Positions 16,233-25,158 are shown, numbered from the stretch's first letter. The stretch: 64,000 bases of DNA from an uncultured Erwinia sp. (GCA_946221915.1 CAMIKG010000008.1:58640-122639); one strand, 5' to 3'. Numbers and translations: made by a program. Notes: generated from the letters alone by a model not told the origin.

Positions 16233-17015
16233 ATGTTATTACGTGCGCTGGCATCATTCGGGCGACAGGGGATAAATGTATTCGCTGCTTTTGGTCGCGC
16301 CGGACTGATGCTGTTCCATGCCCTGGCGGGCAAACCAGAGTTTCGTAAGCATGCGCCGCTGCTGGTTAAACAGCTGTACAGCGTCGGCGTGCTGTCGCTG
16401 CTGATTATCGTGGTCTCCGGGCTGTTTATTGGCATGGTGCTGGGGCTGCAGGGCTATCTGGTGTTGACCACCTACAGTGCGGAAAGCAGCCTCGGTATGC
16501 TGGTGGCTCTCTCACTGTTACGTGAACTGGGGCCGGTGGTCACTGCATTGTTGTTTGCTGGCCGCGCCGGTTCCGCGCTGACGGCGGAAATTGGTCTGAT
16601 GAAGGCCACTGAACAGCTCTCCAGCATGGAGATGATGGCGGTTGATCCGCTGCGCCGGGTGATTTCGCCGCGTTTCTGGGCGGGGTTTATCAGTATGCCG
16701 CTGCTGGCGCTGATTTTTACCGCAGTGGGCATCTGGGGCGGATCGCTGGTAGGTGTGAACTGGAAAGGCATCGATAGCGGCTTCTTCTGGTCGGCGATGC
16801 AGAATGCGGTCGATTTCCGAATGGATCTGATTAACTGCGTGATTAAAAGCGCGGTGTTTGCCGTGACGGTTATGTGGATTGCGCTGTTTAACGGTTATGA
16901 CGCCATTCCGACTTCGGAAGGGATTAGTCGGGCGACGACGCGCACGGTGGTGCATTCATCACTGGCGGTGCTCGGTTTAGATTTTGTGCTGACAGCACTG
17001 ATGTTTGGGAACTGA
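16233..17015 (+). CDS. mlaE: Phospholipid transport permease MlaE
   Basis: Integral membrane permease (MlaE/YrbE family) of 260 residues with an amphipathic interfacial helix and five to six membrane helices. The ATG at 16233 follows GGGAG and matches the E. coli start (MLLxALAS). LRELGPV and RAGSALTAEIGLM are family motifs near the ATPase interface. It follows mlaF by 7 bp. Confidence 0.97.
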   Translation: MLLRALASFGRQGINVFAAFGRAGLMLFHALAGKPEFRKHAPLLVKQLYSVGVLSLLIIVVSGLFIGMVLGLQGYLVLTTYSAESSLGMLVALSLLRELGPVVTALLFAGRAGSALTAEIGLMKATEQLSSMEMMAVDPLRRVISPRFWAGFISMPLLALIFTAVGIWGGSLVGVNWKGIDSGFFWSAMQNAVDFRMDLINCVIKSAVFAVTVMWIALFNGYDAIPTSEGISRATTRTVVHSSLAVLGLDFVLTALMFGN

Positions 17016-17019
17016 TTCA

Positions 17020-17565
17020 ATGCAAACCAGGAAAAGTGAAATTTGGGTAGGTGTTTTTATGCTGCTGGCGCTGGCCGCAGTGTTGTTTCTCTGCCTGCGT
17101 GTGGCCGATGTGCAGTCGCTGGGTACTCAGCCTACGTGGAAATTGTATGCCACGTTTGACAACATCGGTGGCCTGAAAAAAAGCTCGCCGGTGAAGATTG
17201 GCGGGGTGGTGATTGGCCGGGTTAGCGATATTCAGCTCGATCCAAAAACCTATTCGCCACGCGTCACCATGGATATTGAACAGCAGTACGACAAGATCCC
17301 GGATACCAGTTCGCTGGCGATCCGCACTTCTGGTCTGCTGGGTGAACAATATCTGGCGCTGAATCTTGGTTTTGACGACCCGGAGATGGGCACTGCGTTG
17401 CTGAAAGATGGCGATACGCTGCAGGACACCAAATCCGCCATGGTGCTGGAGGATCTGATCGGACAGTTCCTGTATAAGAGCGGCGATAATGGCGATAAAA
17501 ATAAGCAGCAGGACGCTGCACCTGCATCGGCAGCGGGTTCCGCGCCAGCACCTGAACAACCTTAA
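17020..17565 (+). CDS. mlaD: MCE-domain phospholipid-binding protein MlaD
   Basis: Hexameric MCE protein anchored by one N-terminal membrane helix (about 8-25) with a periplasmic lipid channel. The MCE domain covers about 38-117 (ATFDNIGGLKKSSPVKIGG); the C-terminal tail after about 150 is low-complexity Ala/Pro. The start at 17020 (MQTRKSEIWVG) matches E. coli and lies 4 bp after the mlaE stop. Confidence 0.96.
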   Translation: MQTRKSEIWVGVFMLLALAAVLFLCLRVADVQSLGTQPTWKLYATFDNIGGLKKSSPVKIGGVVIGRVSDIQLDPKTYSPRVTMDIEQQYDKIPDTSSLAIRTSGLLGEQYLALNLGFDDPEMGTALLKDGDTLQDTKSAMVLEDLIGQFLYKSGDNGDKNKQQDAAPASAAGSAPAPEQP

Positions 17566-17577
17566 GAGGCTATAGCT

Positions 17578-18210
17578 ATGTTTAAACGTTTTCTCATCGC
17601 CGCGTTGCTGGCGGTAGTGCCCCTGGCGGCATCGGCTGCTGACCAGAGCAATCCTTACAAGCTGATGAATGAAGCGGCGGGCAAAACCTTTACTCGCCTG
17701 AAAAATGAGCAGCCTAAGATCAAACAGAACCCGGATTATCTGCGCCAGATAGTGCGCGAAGAGCTGCTGCCGTATGTGCAGGTCAAGTATGCCGGTGCGC
17801 TGGTGTTAGGCCGCTATTACAAAGAGGCGACCCCGGCACAGCGTGACGCCTATTTTGATGCCTTTAGCGCTTATCTGGAGCAGGCTTATGGTCAGGCGCT
17901 GGCGATGTACAACGGCCAGACGTATCAGATTGCTCCGGAACAGTCGCTGGGTGATGCCAATATTATTGCCATCCGTGTCACCATTATCGACCCCAACGGT
18001 CGTCCGCCCGTGCGTCTCGATTTCCAGTGGCGTAAAAACAGCCGCACCGGCGACTGGCAGGCGTATGACATGATTGCGGAGGGGATCAGTATGATCACCA
18101 CCAAGCAGAATGAATGGAGCGATACCCTGCGTACCAAAGGGATCGATGGCCTGACCGCGCAGCTGAAATCTTACGCGGCGCAGCGGATCACTCTGGAACA
18201 GAAAAAATAA
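17578..18210 (+). CDS. mlaC: Periplasmic phospholipid-binding protein MlaC
   Basis: Soluble carrier that shuttles phospholipids between the outer-membrane MlaA-porin complex and MlaFEDB. It has 210 residues with a signal peptide cleaved after about residue 20 (PLAASA) and one MlaC/NTF2-like domain (YKLMNEAAGKTFTRLKNEQ onward). Its stop overlaps the mlaB start in TAATG. Confidence 0.96.
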   Translation: MFKRFLIAALLAVVPLAASAADQSNPYKLMNEAAGKTFTRLKNEQPKIKQNPDYLRQIVREELLPYVQVKYAGALVLGRYYKEATPAQRDAYFDAFSAYLEQAYGQALAMYNGQTYQIAPEQSLGDANIIAIRVTIIDPNGRPPVRLDFQWRKNSRTGDWQAYDMIAEGISMITTKQNEWSDTLRTKGIDGLTAQLKSYAAQRITLEQKK

Positions 18211-18506
18211 TGGCGGAGCAACTGAGCTGGCGGATTGAGTCCGCCACCCTGCATCTGCAGGGAGAGCTGGATCGCGAGACATTGCTGGCCGTATGGCAGC
18301 AGCGTGAGGAGATGATGGGGCAGATCGATACCATTGATGTTTCGGCGCTGGAGCGGGTAGATTCCGCCGGGCTGGCCTTGCTGGTTCATTTGCGTCAGAT
18401 GCTGCAGCAGCAGGGTAAAACACCACGATTTACCGGCATCAACGGTAAATTACGCTCGTTAATTACTCTGTATAATTTGCAGCAACTCATTGTTTCCCCA
18501 GCTTAG
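18210..18506 (+). CDS. mlaB: STAS-domain protein MlaB
   Basis: Cytoplasmic STAS-domain subunit of 98 residues that stabilises and activates the MlaF ATPase. The start is the ATG at 18210, formed from the mlaC stop in TAATG, giving MAEQLSWRIES. DVSALERVDSAGLALLVHL is the STAS core with the conserved Ser next to Asp-Ser-Ala-Gly. Last gene of the operon; a terminator follows. Confidence 0.94.
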   Translation: MAEQLSWRIESATLHLQGELDRETLLAVWQQREEMMGQIDTIDVSALERVDSAGLALLVHLRQMLQQQGKTPRFTGINGKLRSLITLYNLQQLIVSPA

Positions 18507-18535
18507 TTGTTGTTGTACGCCGGTAAGTGGATTGT

Positions 18536-18560
18536 GCCCCTGAGCGATCGGGGGCTTTTT
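18536..18560 (+). terminator. Rho-independent terminator after mlaB
   Basis: GCCCC pairs with GGGGC around a TGAGCGATC-type loop and is followed by five T. It closes the mla operon before ibaG. Confidence 0.8.
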
Positions 18561-18630
18561 GCTTATTTAAGATGAATGTCGTTTCCACTACTATAGCCGA
18601 CAAAAATGTCACACTGTTTATGAGAGCCCC

Positions 18631-18885
18631 ATGGAAAATAGTGAAATCCAGTCCGTGCTAATGAGCGCGTTACCGTTAGATGAAGTGCATGTCACCGGTG
18701 ATGGCAGCCATTTTCAGGTTATTGCCGTCAGCGAGATGTTTGCGGAGCTTAGCCGCGTGAAGAAGCAGCAGGCGGTTTACGCGCCGCTGATGGAATATAT
18801 CGCGGATAACCGTATCCATGCTGTGTCTATCAAGACTTTTACGCCTGCCGAGTGGGCGCGTGACCGTATCCTGAACGGTTTCTAA
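18631..18885 (+). CDS. ibaG: BolA family iron-sulfur protein IbaG
   Basis: An 84-residue BolA-like protein (E. coli YrbA) linked to acid stress and to iron-sulfur trafficking with monothiol glutaredoxin. The core is VTGDGSHFQVIAVSEMF; HAVSIKTFTPAEW carries the conserved histidine. It starts after AGAGCCCC, a weak ribosome-binding site, and lies 83 bp before murA as in E. coli. Confidence 0.94.
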   Translation: MENSEIQSVLMSALPLDEVHVTGDGSHFQVIAVSEMFAELSRVKKQQAVYAPLMEYIADNRIHAVSIKTFTPAEWARDRILNGF

Positions 18886-18968
18886 GCTGTCCCCGCGTGG
18901 CATGTGGCCAGCTGGCGGACCGCCTTTCCGTTTCTCACAGAAAGCAGTTTTAACAGAGAGCAGTTGCA

Positions 18969-20228
18969 ATGGATAAATTTCGTGTACAGGGTCCAACCCG
19001 GCTAAGTGGTGAAGTCACAATCTCCGGAGCCAAAAACGCCGCGCTGCCTATCCTGTTCGCCGCTCTGCTGGCTGAAGAGCCGGTTGAGATTCAGAATGTC
19101 CCTAAACTAAAGGACATTGATACCACCATGAAGCTGCTGAGCCAGCTTGGGGTAAAAGCGGAGCGTAATGGCTCGGTGCATCTGGACGCCAGTGATGTCA
19201 GCATCTATTGCGCGCCTTATGACCTGGTGAAAACCATGCGCGCGTCTATCTGGGCGTTAGGCCCGCTGGTGGCGCGTTTTGGTCAGGGCCAGGTGTCGCT
19301 GCCGGGCGGCTGTGCTATTGGCGCGCGTCCGGTGGATCTGCACATTACGGGTCTGGAACAGCTGGGTGCGGAAATCAAGCTGGAAGAAGGCTATGTGAAG
19401 GCATCCGTTGAAGGCCGGCTGAAAGGCGCACATATTGTGATGGACAAGGTCAGCGTTGGTGCGACCGTGACCATTATGAGCGCCGCAACGCTGGCGACCG
19501 GCACCACCATTATCGAAAATGCTGCGCGTGAGCCGGAAATTGTCGATACCGCGAATTTCCTGAATACCCTCGGTGCGAAAATCAGCGGCGCAGGCAGCGA
19601 TCGTATTACCATCGAAGGCGTTGAGCGCCTGGGCGGCGGTGTCTATCGTGTGTTGCCGGATCGCATCGAAACCGGGACTTTCCTGGTGGCTGCCGCAATT
19701 TCTCGCGGTAAAGTGCTGTGCCGCAATACTCAGCCAGATACGCTGGATGCGGTGCTGGCCAAGCTGCGTGAAGCGGGTGCGGATATTGAAGTGGGTGACG
19801 ACTGGATTAGCCTGGATATGCACGGTAAGCGGCCAAAAGCGGTTACGGTACGCACGGCGCCACATCCTGGATTCCCGACGGATATGCAGGCTCAGTTCAC
19901 CCTGCTGAATCTGCTTGCTGAAGGGACTGGCGTCATCACCGAAACCATTTTCGAAAACCGCTTCATGCATGTGCCTGAGCTGATTCGTATGGGCGCGCGT
20001 GCGGAAATCGAGAGCAATACGGCGATTTGCCATGGCACCGAGCATTTGTCTGGTGCGCAGGTGATGGCGACCGATTTACGCGCATCAGCGAGTCTGGTAC
20101 TGGCGGGTTGTATTGCGGAAGGTACCACCATTGTTGACCGTATCTACCATATCGACCGCGGCTATGAGCATATCGAAGATAAGCTGAAAGCGCTGGGCGC
20201 GAACATAGAGCGTGTCAGCGGCGAGTAA
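18969..20228 (+). CDS. murA: UDP-N-acetylglucosamine 1-carboxyvinyltransferase
   Basis: First committed step of peptidoglycan synthesis: transfers enolpyruvate from PEP to UDP-GlcNAc. It has 419 residues in two inside-out alpha/beta domains. Cys115 in LPGGCAIGARP is present, so the enzyme is predicted to be fosfomycin-sensitive. Lys22 lies in SGAKNAALP. The upstream neighbour is ibaG and a strong terminator follows. Confidence 0.98.
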   Translation: MDKFRVQGPTRLSGEVTISGAKNAALPILFAALLAEEPVEIQNVPKLKDIDTTMKLLSQLGVKAERNGSVHLDASDVSIYCAPYDLVKTMRASIWALGPLVARFGQGQVSLPGGCAIGARPVDLHITGLEQLGAEIKLEEGYVKASVEGRLKGAHIVMDKVSVGATVTIMSAATLATGTTIIENAAREPEIVDTANFLNTLGAKISGAGSDRITIEGVERLGGGVYRVLPDRIETGTFLVAAAISRGKVLCRNTQPDTLDAVLAKLREAGADIEVGDDWISLDMHGKRPKAVTVRTAPHPGFPTDMQAQFTLLNLLAEGTGVITETIFENRFMHVPELIRMGARAEIESNTAICHGTEHLSGAQVMATDLRASASLVLAGCIAEGTTIVDRIYHIDRGYEHIEDKLKALGANIERVSGE

Positions 20229-20246
20229 TCGCACTTTTCTGACAAA

Positions 20247-20275
20247 GGGCCGAATACCGTTCGGCCCTGATTTAT
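20247..20275 (+). terminator. Terminator after murA
   Basis: GGGCCGAA pairs with TTCGGCCC around TACCG, followed by a T-rich tail (TGATTTATTTAC). It lies between convergent murA and sfsB. Confidence 0.75.
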
Positions 20276-20281
20276 TTACTC

Positions 20282-20563
20282 CTAACCCTCGCTATTTTTC
20301 TCATTGCTGCGTATTAGCTTACGACGGTCAATGAGCTGTTTTGTTTCGCTATCGTAATAGCGGCTTGGCCATATCTTCGCCGGATGTACGCCAATGGTTT
20401 CTGCAATCAGCCATTCGCCTTTCGGCCACGGCCGGCTGAGCGCATTTGCCAGCGTTGAAGAACTCAGTCCTGCCTGACGTGATACCGCAGCAAGCGTCGT
20501 TCCCTTTTTCCTGATCGCGGCGATAATATCTGCATGGTGCCAGTCTTTGTTGTTTGCCTGCAT
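20282..20563 (-). CDS. sfsB: Ner-like DNA-binding transcriptional regulator SfsB
   Basis: Small phage-Ner/Nlp-type helix-turn-helix protein of 93 residues; in E. coli the gene was found as a multicopy activator of maltose genes. The ATG at 20563 has GGGAGG seven bases upstream. LAAVSRQAGLSSSTLANAL is the helix-turn-helix and RPWPKGEWLIAETIG follows it, as in E. coli. It is convergent with murA and downstream of ispB across an unusual repeat-rich gap. Confidence 0.93.
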   Translation of the reverse strand: MQANNKDWHHADIIAAIRKKGTTLAAVSRQAGLSSSTLANALSRPWPKGEWLIAETIGVHPAKIWPSRYYDSETKQLIDRRKLIRSNEKNSEG

Positions 20564-20727
20564 CAGCAATCCTCCCTGATAACGTCCATTTAATGAAATC
20601 CATTCTGCTTTTCATGATGCTATAGGTTAATTTATAGCAACTTATTTCCATAAGATTCCAGTAATTTTTCGGCGAAAAAGGAGAATTGCGTGGCGGTACG
20701 CAGAACGGATGCAAGGACGTGTAACGC

Positions 20728-20822
20728 GTGAGATGTTGTCTGTGGGATCGAGATACACCGGGGCGACGATCTCGCGGCCCTGCGCGTACAAGCCGCTTCG
20801 GAGCCATCGGGATGTTTCCCCG
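20728..20822. repeat. Structured intergenic repeat, copy A
   Basis: Contains GATCGAGATACACCGGGGCG, a CTGCGCG core, then CGGAGCCATCG and TTTCCCC. GGGG near the left pairs with CCCC at the right, and GCGGC pairs with GCCGC around CCTGCGCGTACAA. Copy C at 63901-63989 shares long blocks with it, and copy B lies 118 bp downstream. Confidence 0.75.
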
Positions 20823-20845
20823 AAAATTGAGCTGATGGGTGGTCT

Positions 20846-20940
20846 GTGAGATGCCGTTTGTGGGGTGGAATAAACCGGGCGATCATCCTGCGGTTCTGCG
20901 CGCTCGAGTCGCGACGGAGGTCTGCGGGAGAATCCTCTGT
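20846..20940. repeat. Structured intergenic repeat, copy B (diverged)
   Basis: Aligns with copy A from GTGAGATG through TGTGGGGTGGAATAAACC, a GCGGTTCTGCGCG core, CGACGGAGG and CTGCGGGA. Many substitutions separate it from A and C, suggesting an old tandem duplication. Confidence 0.6.
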
Positions 20941-21001
20941 AAACCGGCCCTGCGAATGAACTGAGGAGCTGAGGGGAATACCGCAGTATTCCCCGCCAGA
21001 T

Positions 21002-21976
21002 TTAAAATTCGCGTTGTACCGACATATGCGCCAGCGCTTCTAACGCGCTGCGCCATGGCGACTCTGGCAGTGCTTTGAGTGCTGTAATGGCTTTATCTGC
21101 TTCCTGCTCCGCACGGCTGCGCGTCCATTCCAGCGAACCACACTGGCGCATGGTTTCCAGTACAGGTTCCAGTAAATGACGACCATTGCCTTCTTCAATT
21201 GCAGAACGAATCATCGCGGCCTGCTCCGGGTTACCGTTTTGCATCGCATGCAGCAGCGGCAGGGTCGGTTTACCTTCGCTCAGGTCATCGCCAACATTTT
21301 TGCCCAGCGTTTGGCCGTCTGCACTGTAATCGAGCAGGTCGTCGATAAGCTGGAACGCGGTGCCAATAAAGCGTCCGTAATCCTGCAGCGCTTTTTCCTG
21401 CGCTTCGGTGGCGCCAGCGAGAATTGCCGATGATTGCGCCGCCGCTTCGAATAAACGCGCCGTTTTGCTATAGATCACCCGCATGTAACTCTCTTCCGTA
21501 ATATCGGGATCGTTACAGTTCATCAGTTGCAGGACTTCACCTTCCGCAATGACATTCACCGCTTCGGACATCAGCCCCAGCACACGCAGTGAGCCGAGGC
21601 TGGTCATCATCTGGAACGCGCGGGTATAGATAAAGTCACCTACCAGTACGCTGGCGGCGTTGCCAAAAGCAGCGTTAGCGGTGGCTTTGCCGCGGCGCAT
21701 ATCGGACTCGTCCACCACATCATCATGCAGCAGGGTGGCGGTATGAATAAATTCGATCAGCGCCGCCACGGTGATGTGCTGGCTGCCCGTGTAGTTGTTG
21801 ATCGCCCGTGCGGCGAGCACCGCTATCATTGGGCGTATGCGTTTGCCGCCGCCACTAATGATGTAGTAGCCCAACTGGTTGATGAGTGAAACATCAGAAT
21901 TCAGTTGTGCAAGGATTGTCTCGTTGACGGCCGCCATATCCTGCGCGGTCAATTCATTAATCTGTTCTAAGTTCAT
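21002..21976 (-). CDS. ispB: Octaprenyl diphosphate synthase
   Basis: Trans-prenyltransferase of 324 residues that builds the octaprenyl side chain of ubiquinone and menaquinone. The first aspartate-rich motif is LLHDDVVDESD (Asp85, Asp86, Asp89) and the second is QLIDDLLDY; GGGKRIRP is the substrate-binding loop. It is divergent from rplU-rpmA, as in E. coli. The quinones it supplies connect to ubiTUV at 54-56.5 kb. Confidence 0.97.
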   Translation of the reverse strand: MNLEQINELTAQDMAAVNETILAQLNSDVSLINQLGYYIISGGGKRIRPMIAVLAARAINNYTGSQHITVAALIEFIHTATLLHDDVVDESDMRRGKATANAAFGNAASVLVGDFIYTRAFQMMTSLGSLRVLGLMSEAVNVIAEGEVLQLMNCNDPDITEESYMRVIYSKTARLFEAAAQSSAILAGATEAQEKALQDYGRFIGTAFQLIDDLLDYSADGQTLGKNVGDDLSEGKPTLPLLHAMQNGNPEQAAMIRSAIEEGNGRHLLEPVLETMRQCGSLEWTRSRAEQEADKAITALKALPESPWRSALEALAHMSVQREF

Positions 21977-22136
21977 CAGTCTGTTCAGCTATGGCCTGGT
22001 TCACTGCAATATACGCGCCTTGCGTCTGCACGCCGTAACACGCGGCAAGTAATGGATTATTGTACTTGAAAAACGCGGCGGAGAAACGTCCACAATCACG
22101 CTGCGTTTTTTTTCTGCAATCCTTGCGACAGGGCAC

Positions 22137-22165
22137 TTGTCAACGCCAGGGTTTTTGCGTAGAAT
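22137..22165 (+). promoter_or_regulatory. Sigma70 promoter of rplU-rpmA
   Basis: TTGTCA (22137-22142) and TAGAAT (22160-22165) are separated by exactly 17 bp. The start point would be about 22172, leaving a leader of about 70 nt before rplU. Confidence 0.85.
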
Positions 22166-22239
22166 TCGCGCCCTATTGTGAATATTTATAGCGCCGCCTG
22201 AAAATTAATAAAAGGCATGCGCGGAAAGCGGAGTTTTAT

Positions 22240-22551
22240 ATGTACGCGGTTTTCCAAAGTGGTGGTAAACAACACCGAGTCAGCGAAGGTCAGACCGTTC
22301 GCCTGGAAAAGCTGGACATCGCAACCGGCGAAACTATTGAGTTCGACCAGGTTCTGATGATTGCTAACGGCGAAAATGTTCAGATCGGCGCTCCATTAGT
22401 TGCTGGCGGCGTGATCAAGGCAGAAGTAGTTGCTCATGGTCGTGGCGAAAAAATTAAGATCGTTAAGTTTCGTCGTCGTAAGCACCACCGTAAGCAGCAG
22501 GGTCACCGTCAGTGGTTCACTGATGTGAAGATCACTGGCATCAGCGCCTAA
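22240..22551 (+). CDS. rplU: 50S ribosomal protein L21
   Basis: A 103-residue ribosomal protein that binds 23S rRNA. It begins MYAVFQSGGKQHRVSEGQ and has the basic FRRRKHHRKQQGHRQWFT tail typical of bL21. It starts the two-gene operon with rpmA, 15 bp downstream, behind a near-consensus sigma70 promoter. Confidence 0.99.
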   Translation: MYAVFQSGGKQHRVSEGQTVRLEKLDIATGETIEFDQVLMIANGENVQIGAPLVAGGVIKAEVVAHGRGEKIKIVKFRRRKHHRKQQGHRQWFTDVKITGISA

Positions 22552-22566
22552 GAGGAGATCTGACAA

Positions 22567-22824
22567 ATGGCACACAAAAAGGCTGGCGGCTCGACTCGTA
22601 ACGGTCGTGACTCCAACGCAAAACGTCTGGGCGTAAAACGTTTCGGCGGCGAATCAGTTCTGGCAGGCAGCATCATCGTTCGTCAGCGTGGCACCAAATT
22701 CCACGCCGGTGACAATGTTGGTTGCGGTCGTGACCACACCCTGTTTGCAACTGCAGACGGCAAGGTCAAATTCGAAGTTAAAGGCCCGAACAACCGTAAA
22801 TACATCAGCATCGTTGCTGAGTAA
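22567..22824 (+). CDS. rpmA: 50S ribosomal protein L27
   Basis: An 85-residue protein whose N-terminal MAHKKAGGSTRNGRDS tail reaches the peptidyl transferase centre. There is no N-terminal cleavage extension of the Firmicute kind. AAGAGGAG precedes the ATG. A strong terminator follows. Confidence 0.99.
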   Translation: MAHKKAGGSTRNGRDSNAKRLGVKRFGGESVLAGSIIVRQRGTKFHAGDNVGCGRDHTLFATADGKVKFEVKGPNNRKYISIVAE

Positions 22825-22877
22825 GGTTTTCGCGTCATAAGTTGTCTGATTTCAGGCAGCGATAACTGACGAAAATA

Positions 22878-22904
22878 AGCCCCGCATTTGTTGCGGGGCT
22901 TTTT
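22878..22904 (+). terminator. Terminator after rpmA
   Basis: GCCCCGC pairs with GCGGGGC around ATTTGTT, followed by five T. Confidence 0.9.
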
Positions 22905-22943
22905 ACATTCTGGTTTTTACCGACTGCAGGCAGGACGCAGGTA

Positions 22944-23909
22944 ATGAAACAGCAGGCAGGAATAGGCATCGCGCTGGCACTGGTCACCGCGATGTGCTGG
23001 GGGTCGCTGCCCATTGCAATGAAGCAGATACTGGTGGTGATGGATCCTTTTACCATCGTATTCTACCGCTTTCTGATGGCGACCATCGGCCTGGGTGCGA
23101 TTCTGGTGCTCAAACGCCAGTTACCGCCGCTGCGTATCTGTTTACGCACGCGCTGGGCACTGCTACTGGTGATCGCAACCTGCGGTTTGCTGGGTAACTT
23201 TGTTCTGTTTAGCTCTTCACTGCAGTATCTGAGTCCCACAGCATCACAGGTGATTGCGCAGCTGGCGCCGGTAGGCATGATGATTGCCAGCGTCTTTATC
23301 CTGAAGGAAAAGATGCGTACTAGCCAGATTATTGGCGCAGTCACCTTAATTTGCGGTCTGGCGATGTTTTTTAACACCAGCCTGATCGAAATCTTCACTC
23401 GCCTGACGGATTATACGCTGGGCGTGATTTTCGGCGTCTGTGCGGCGGCAGTGTGGATCATCTATGGGGTGACACAAAAAATACTGCTGCGCCGTCTGGC
23501 CTCACAGCAAATACTGTTTTTGCTGTACACTTTATGTACTGTTGCTTTGCTGCCACTGGCACGCCCAGAGCTTATCCTGCAGCTGGATGGCTGGCAGTGG
23601 CTCTGCCTGCTGTATTGCGGTGCGAATACCCTCGTGGGTTATGGCGCGCTCGCGGAAGCGTATGCCCGCTGGCAGGCGGCGCAGGTCAGCGCATTAGTGA
23701 CGCTGACACCGTTGTTTACATTATTGTTTTCAGAATTATTATCGCTGGCCTGGCCGCACTTTTTTGCTGTGCCAGCCCTGAACCTGCTCGGCTTAATTGG
23801 AGCAGTTGTTGTGGTCGCTGGCGCCATGTTTTCCGCAATTGGTCATCGCTTGTGGCCACAGCGGAACAAACCTGTCACGGCGCCTCCGTCTGGGCCGACA
23901 GGCGAATGA
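22944..23909 (+). CDS. yhbE: EamA/DMT-family inner-membrane transporter YhbE
   Basis: Drug/metabolite transporter family protein of 321 residues with about ten membrane helices in two EamA repeats. Each repeat has a PSP-like helix end (QYLSPTASQVIAQLAPV and QAAQVSALVTLTPLF). Substrate unknown. It sits between rpmA and obgE as in E. coli and is probably co-transcribed with obgE, 16 bp downstream. Confidence 0.93.
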   Translation: MKQQAGIGIALALVTAMCWGSLPIAMKQILVVMDPFTIVFYRFLMATIGLGAILVLKRQLPPLRICLRTRWALLLVIATCGLLGNFVLFSSSLQYLSPTASQVIAQLAPVGMMIASVFILKEKMRTSQIIGAVTLICGLAMFFNTSLIEIFTRLTDYTLGVIFGVCAAAVWIIYGVTQKILLRRLASQQILFLLYTLCTVALLPLARPELILQLDGWQWLCLLYCGANTLVGYGALAEAYARWQAAQVSALVTLTPLFTLLFSELLSLAWPHFFAVPALNLLGLIGAVVVVAGAMFSAIGHRLWPQRNKPVTAPPSGPTGE

Positions 23910-23925
23910 TTTACGGAGAAGTAAA

Positions 23926-25104
23926 ATGAAGTTTGTAGATGAAGCGACGATTCTGGTGGTCGCGGGTGACGGCGGCAACGGCTGTGTCAGCTTCCGCCGC
24001 GAGAAATATATCCCTAAAGGCGGTCCCGATGGTGGTGACGGCGGGGACGGCGGCGATGTGTATATGCTCGCCGACGAAAACCTTAATACCCTGATCGACT
24101 ACCGTTTCGAGAAGGCGTTTCGTGCTGAGCGTGGCCAGAATGGTCAGAGCCGTGACTGTACCGGCAAGCGTGGCAAAGACATCATTATCAAAGTGCCAGT
24201 GGGTACACGTGTCATTGACCAGGGCACCGGTGAAACGCTGGGGGATATGACACGTCACGATCAGAAGCTGATGGTGGCGAAAGGTGGCTGGCACGGTCTG
24301 GGCAATACGCGTTTTAAATCTTCGGTAAACCGCACGCCACGTCAGAAAACCATGGGGACGCCGGGCGAGAAGCGCGATCTGCAACTGGAGCTGATGCTTC
24401 TGGCCGATGTCGGCATGCTTGGCCTGCCGAATGCCGGTAAATCAACCTTTATCCGCGCTGTTTCTGCGGCGAAGCCAAAAGTGGCGGACTATCCGTTTAC
24501 TACCCTGGTGCCAAGCCTGGGCGTGGTGCGTATGGATAGCGAGCAGAGCTTTGTGGTGGCGGATATCCCGGGTCTGATCGAAGGCGCTGCAGAAGGCGCG
24601 GGACTCGGTATTCGCTTCCTCAAGCACCTTGAGCGTTGTCGCGTACTGCTGCACCTGATCGATCTGGCGCCGATTGATGAGTCCGATCCGGTAGAGAATG
24701 CGCGCATCATCCTCGGCGAACTGGAAAAATACAGCGAGAAACTGTACCAGAAGCCACGCTGGCTGGTGTTCAACAAAGTTGACCTGCTGGATGAAGCAGA
24801 GGCCGAAGCGCGCGCGAAAGCCATCGCGGAAGCGCTGGGCTGGGAAGATAAGTACTATCTGATTTCGGCAGCGAACCGCGCGGGTGTGACTGCGCTGTGC
24901 TGGGATGTGATGTCCTTTATCAACGCCAATCCGAAAGAAGAAGCAGAAGAAGAGAAGAAACCCGAGAAAGTCGAGTTTATGTGGGACGACTATCATCGTC
25001 AGCAGCTGGCTGAGGCGGAAGCTGAAGTGGCAGAAGACGATGACTGGGACGACGACTGGGATGAAGACGACGACGAAGGCGTCGAAATTATCTATCAGCG
25101 TTAA
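23926..25104 (+). CDS. obgE: GTPase ObgE/CgtA
   Basis: Essential ribosome-associated GTPase acting in 50S maturation, ppGpp response and chromosome segregation. The ATG at 23926 follows ACGGAGAA. The Gly-rich Obg fold covers 1-159 (GGPDGGDGGDGGDV), the G domain starts at 160 with GLPNAGKS (166-173) and has DIPGLIEGA and NKVD, and the C-terminus is a very acidic tail (DDDWDDDWDEDDDE). 392 residues. The gene order is conserved up to here, after which fes-fepA interrupts the E. coli order obgE-dacB. Confidence 0.98.
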   Translation: MKFVDEATILVVAGDGGNGCVSFRREKYIPKGGPDGGDGGDGGDVYMLADENLNTLIDYRFEKAFRAERGQNGQSRDCTGKRGKDIIIKVPVGTRVIDQGTGETLGDMTRHDQKLMVAKGGWHGLGNTRFKSSVNRTPRQKTMGTPGEKRDLQLELMLLADVGMLGLPNAGKSTFIRAVSAAKPKVADYPFTTLVPSLGVVRMDSEQSFVVADIPGLIEGAAEGAGLGIRFLKHLERCRVLLHLIDLAPIDESDPVENARIILGELEKYSEKLYQKPRWLVFNKVDLLDEAEAEARAKAIAEALGWEDKYYLISAANRAGVTALCWDVMSFINANPKEEAEEEKKPEKVEFMWDDYHRQQLAEAEAEVAEDDDWDDDWDEDDDEGVEIIYQR

Positions 25105-25111
25105 TCTTCAG

Positions 25112-25138
25112 AGGGCGGTAGTGATACCGCCCTTTTTA
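25112..25138 (+). terminator. Terminator after obgE
   Basis: AGGGCGGTA pairs with TACCGCCCT around GTGA, then TTTTTA. It separates convergent obgE and fes. Confidence 0.88.
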
Positions 25139-25158
25139 TTGCGGGTTGTTCACCCTCT

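Larger units (their letters stand above)
20564..21001. other. 438-bp gap between ispB and sfsB with two diverged repeats
   Basis: E. coli has almost no space between ispB and sfsB. Here the gap is filled mainly by two head-to-tail copies (20728-20822 and 20846-20940) of a GC-rich structured repeat; the remaining AT-rich part (20570-20690) probably holds the sfsB promoter. No supported gene. Confidence 0.75.

Noticed and set aside
20632..20886. Open frames in the ispB-sfsB gap
   Set aside because: They span the two repeat copies, have no ribosome-binding site and no similarity I recognise.
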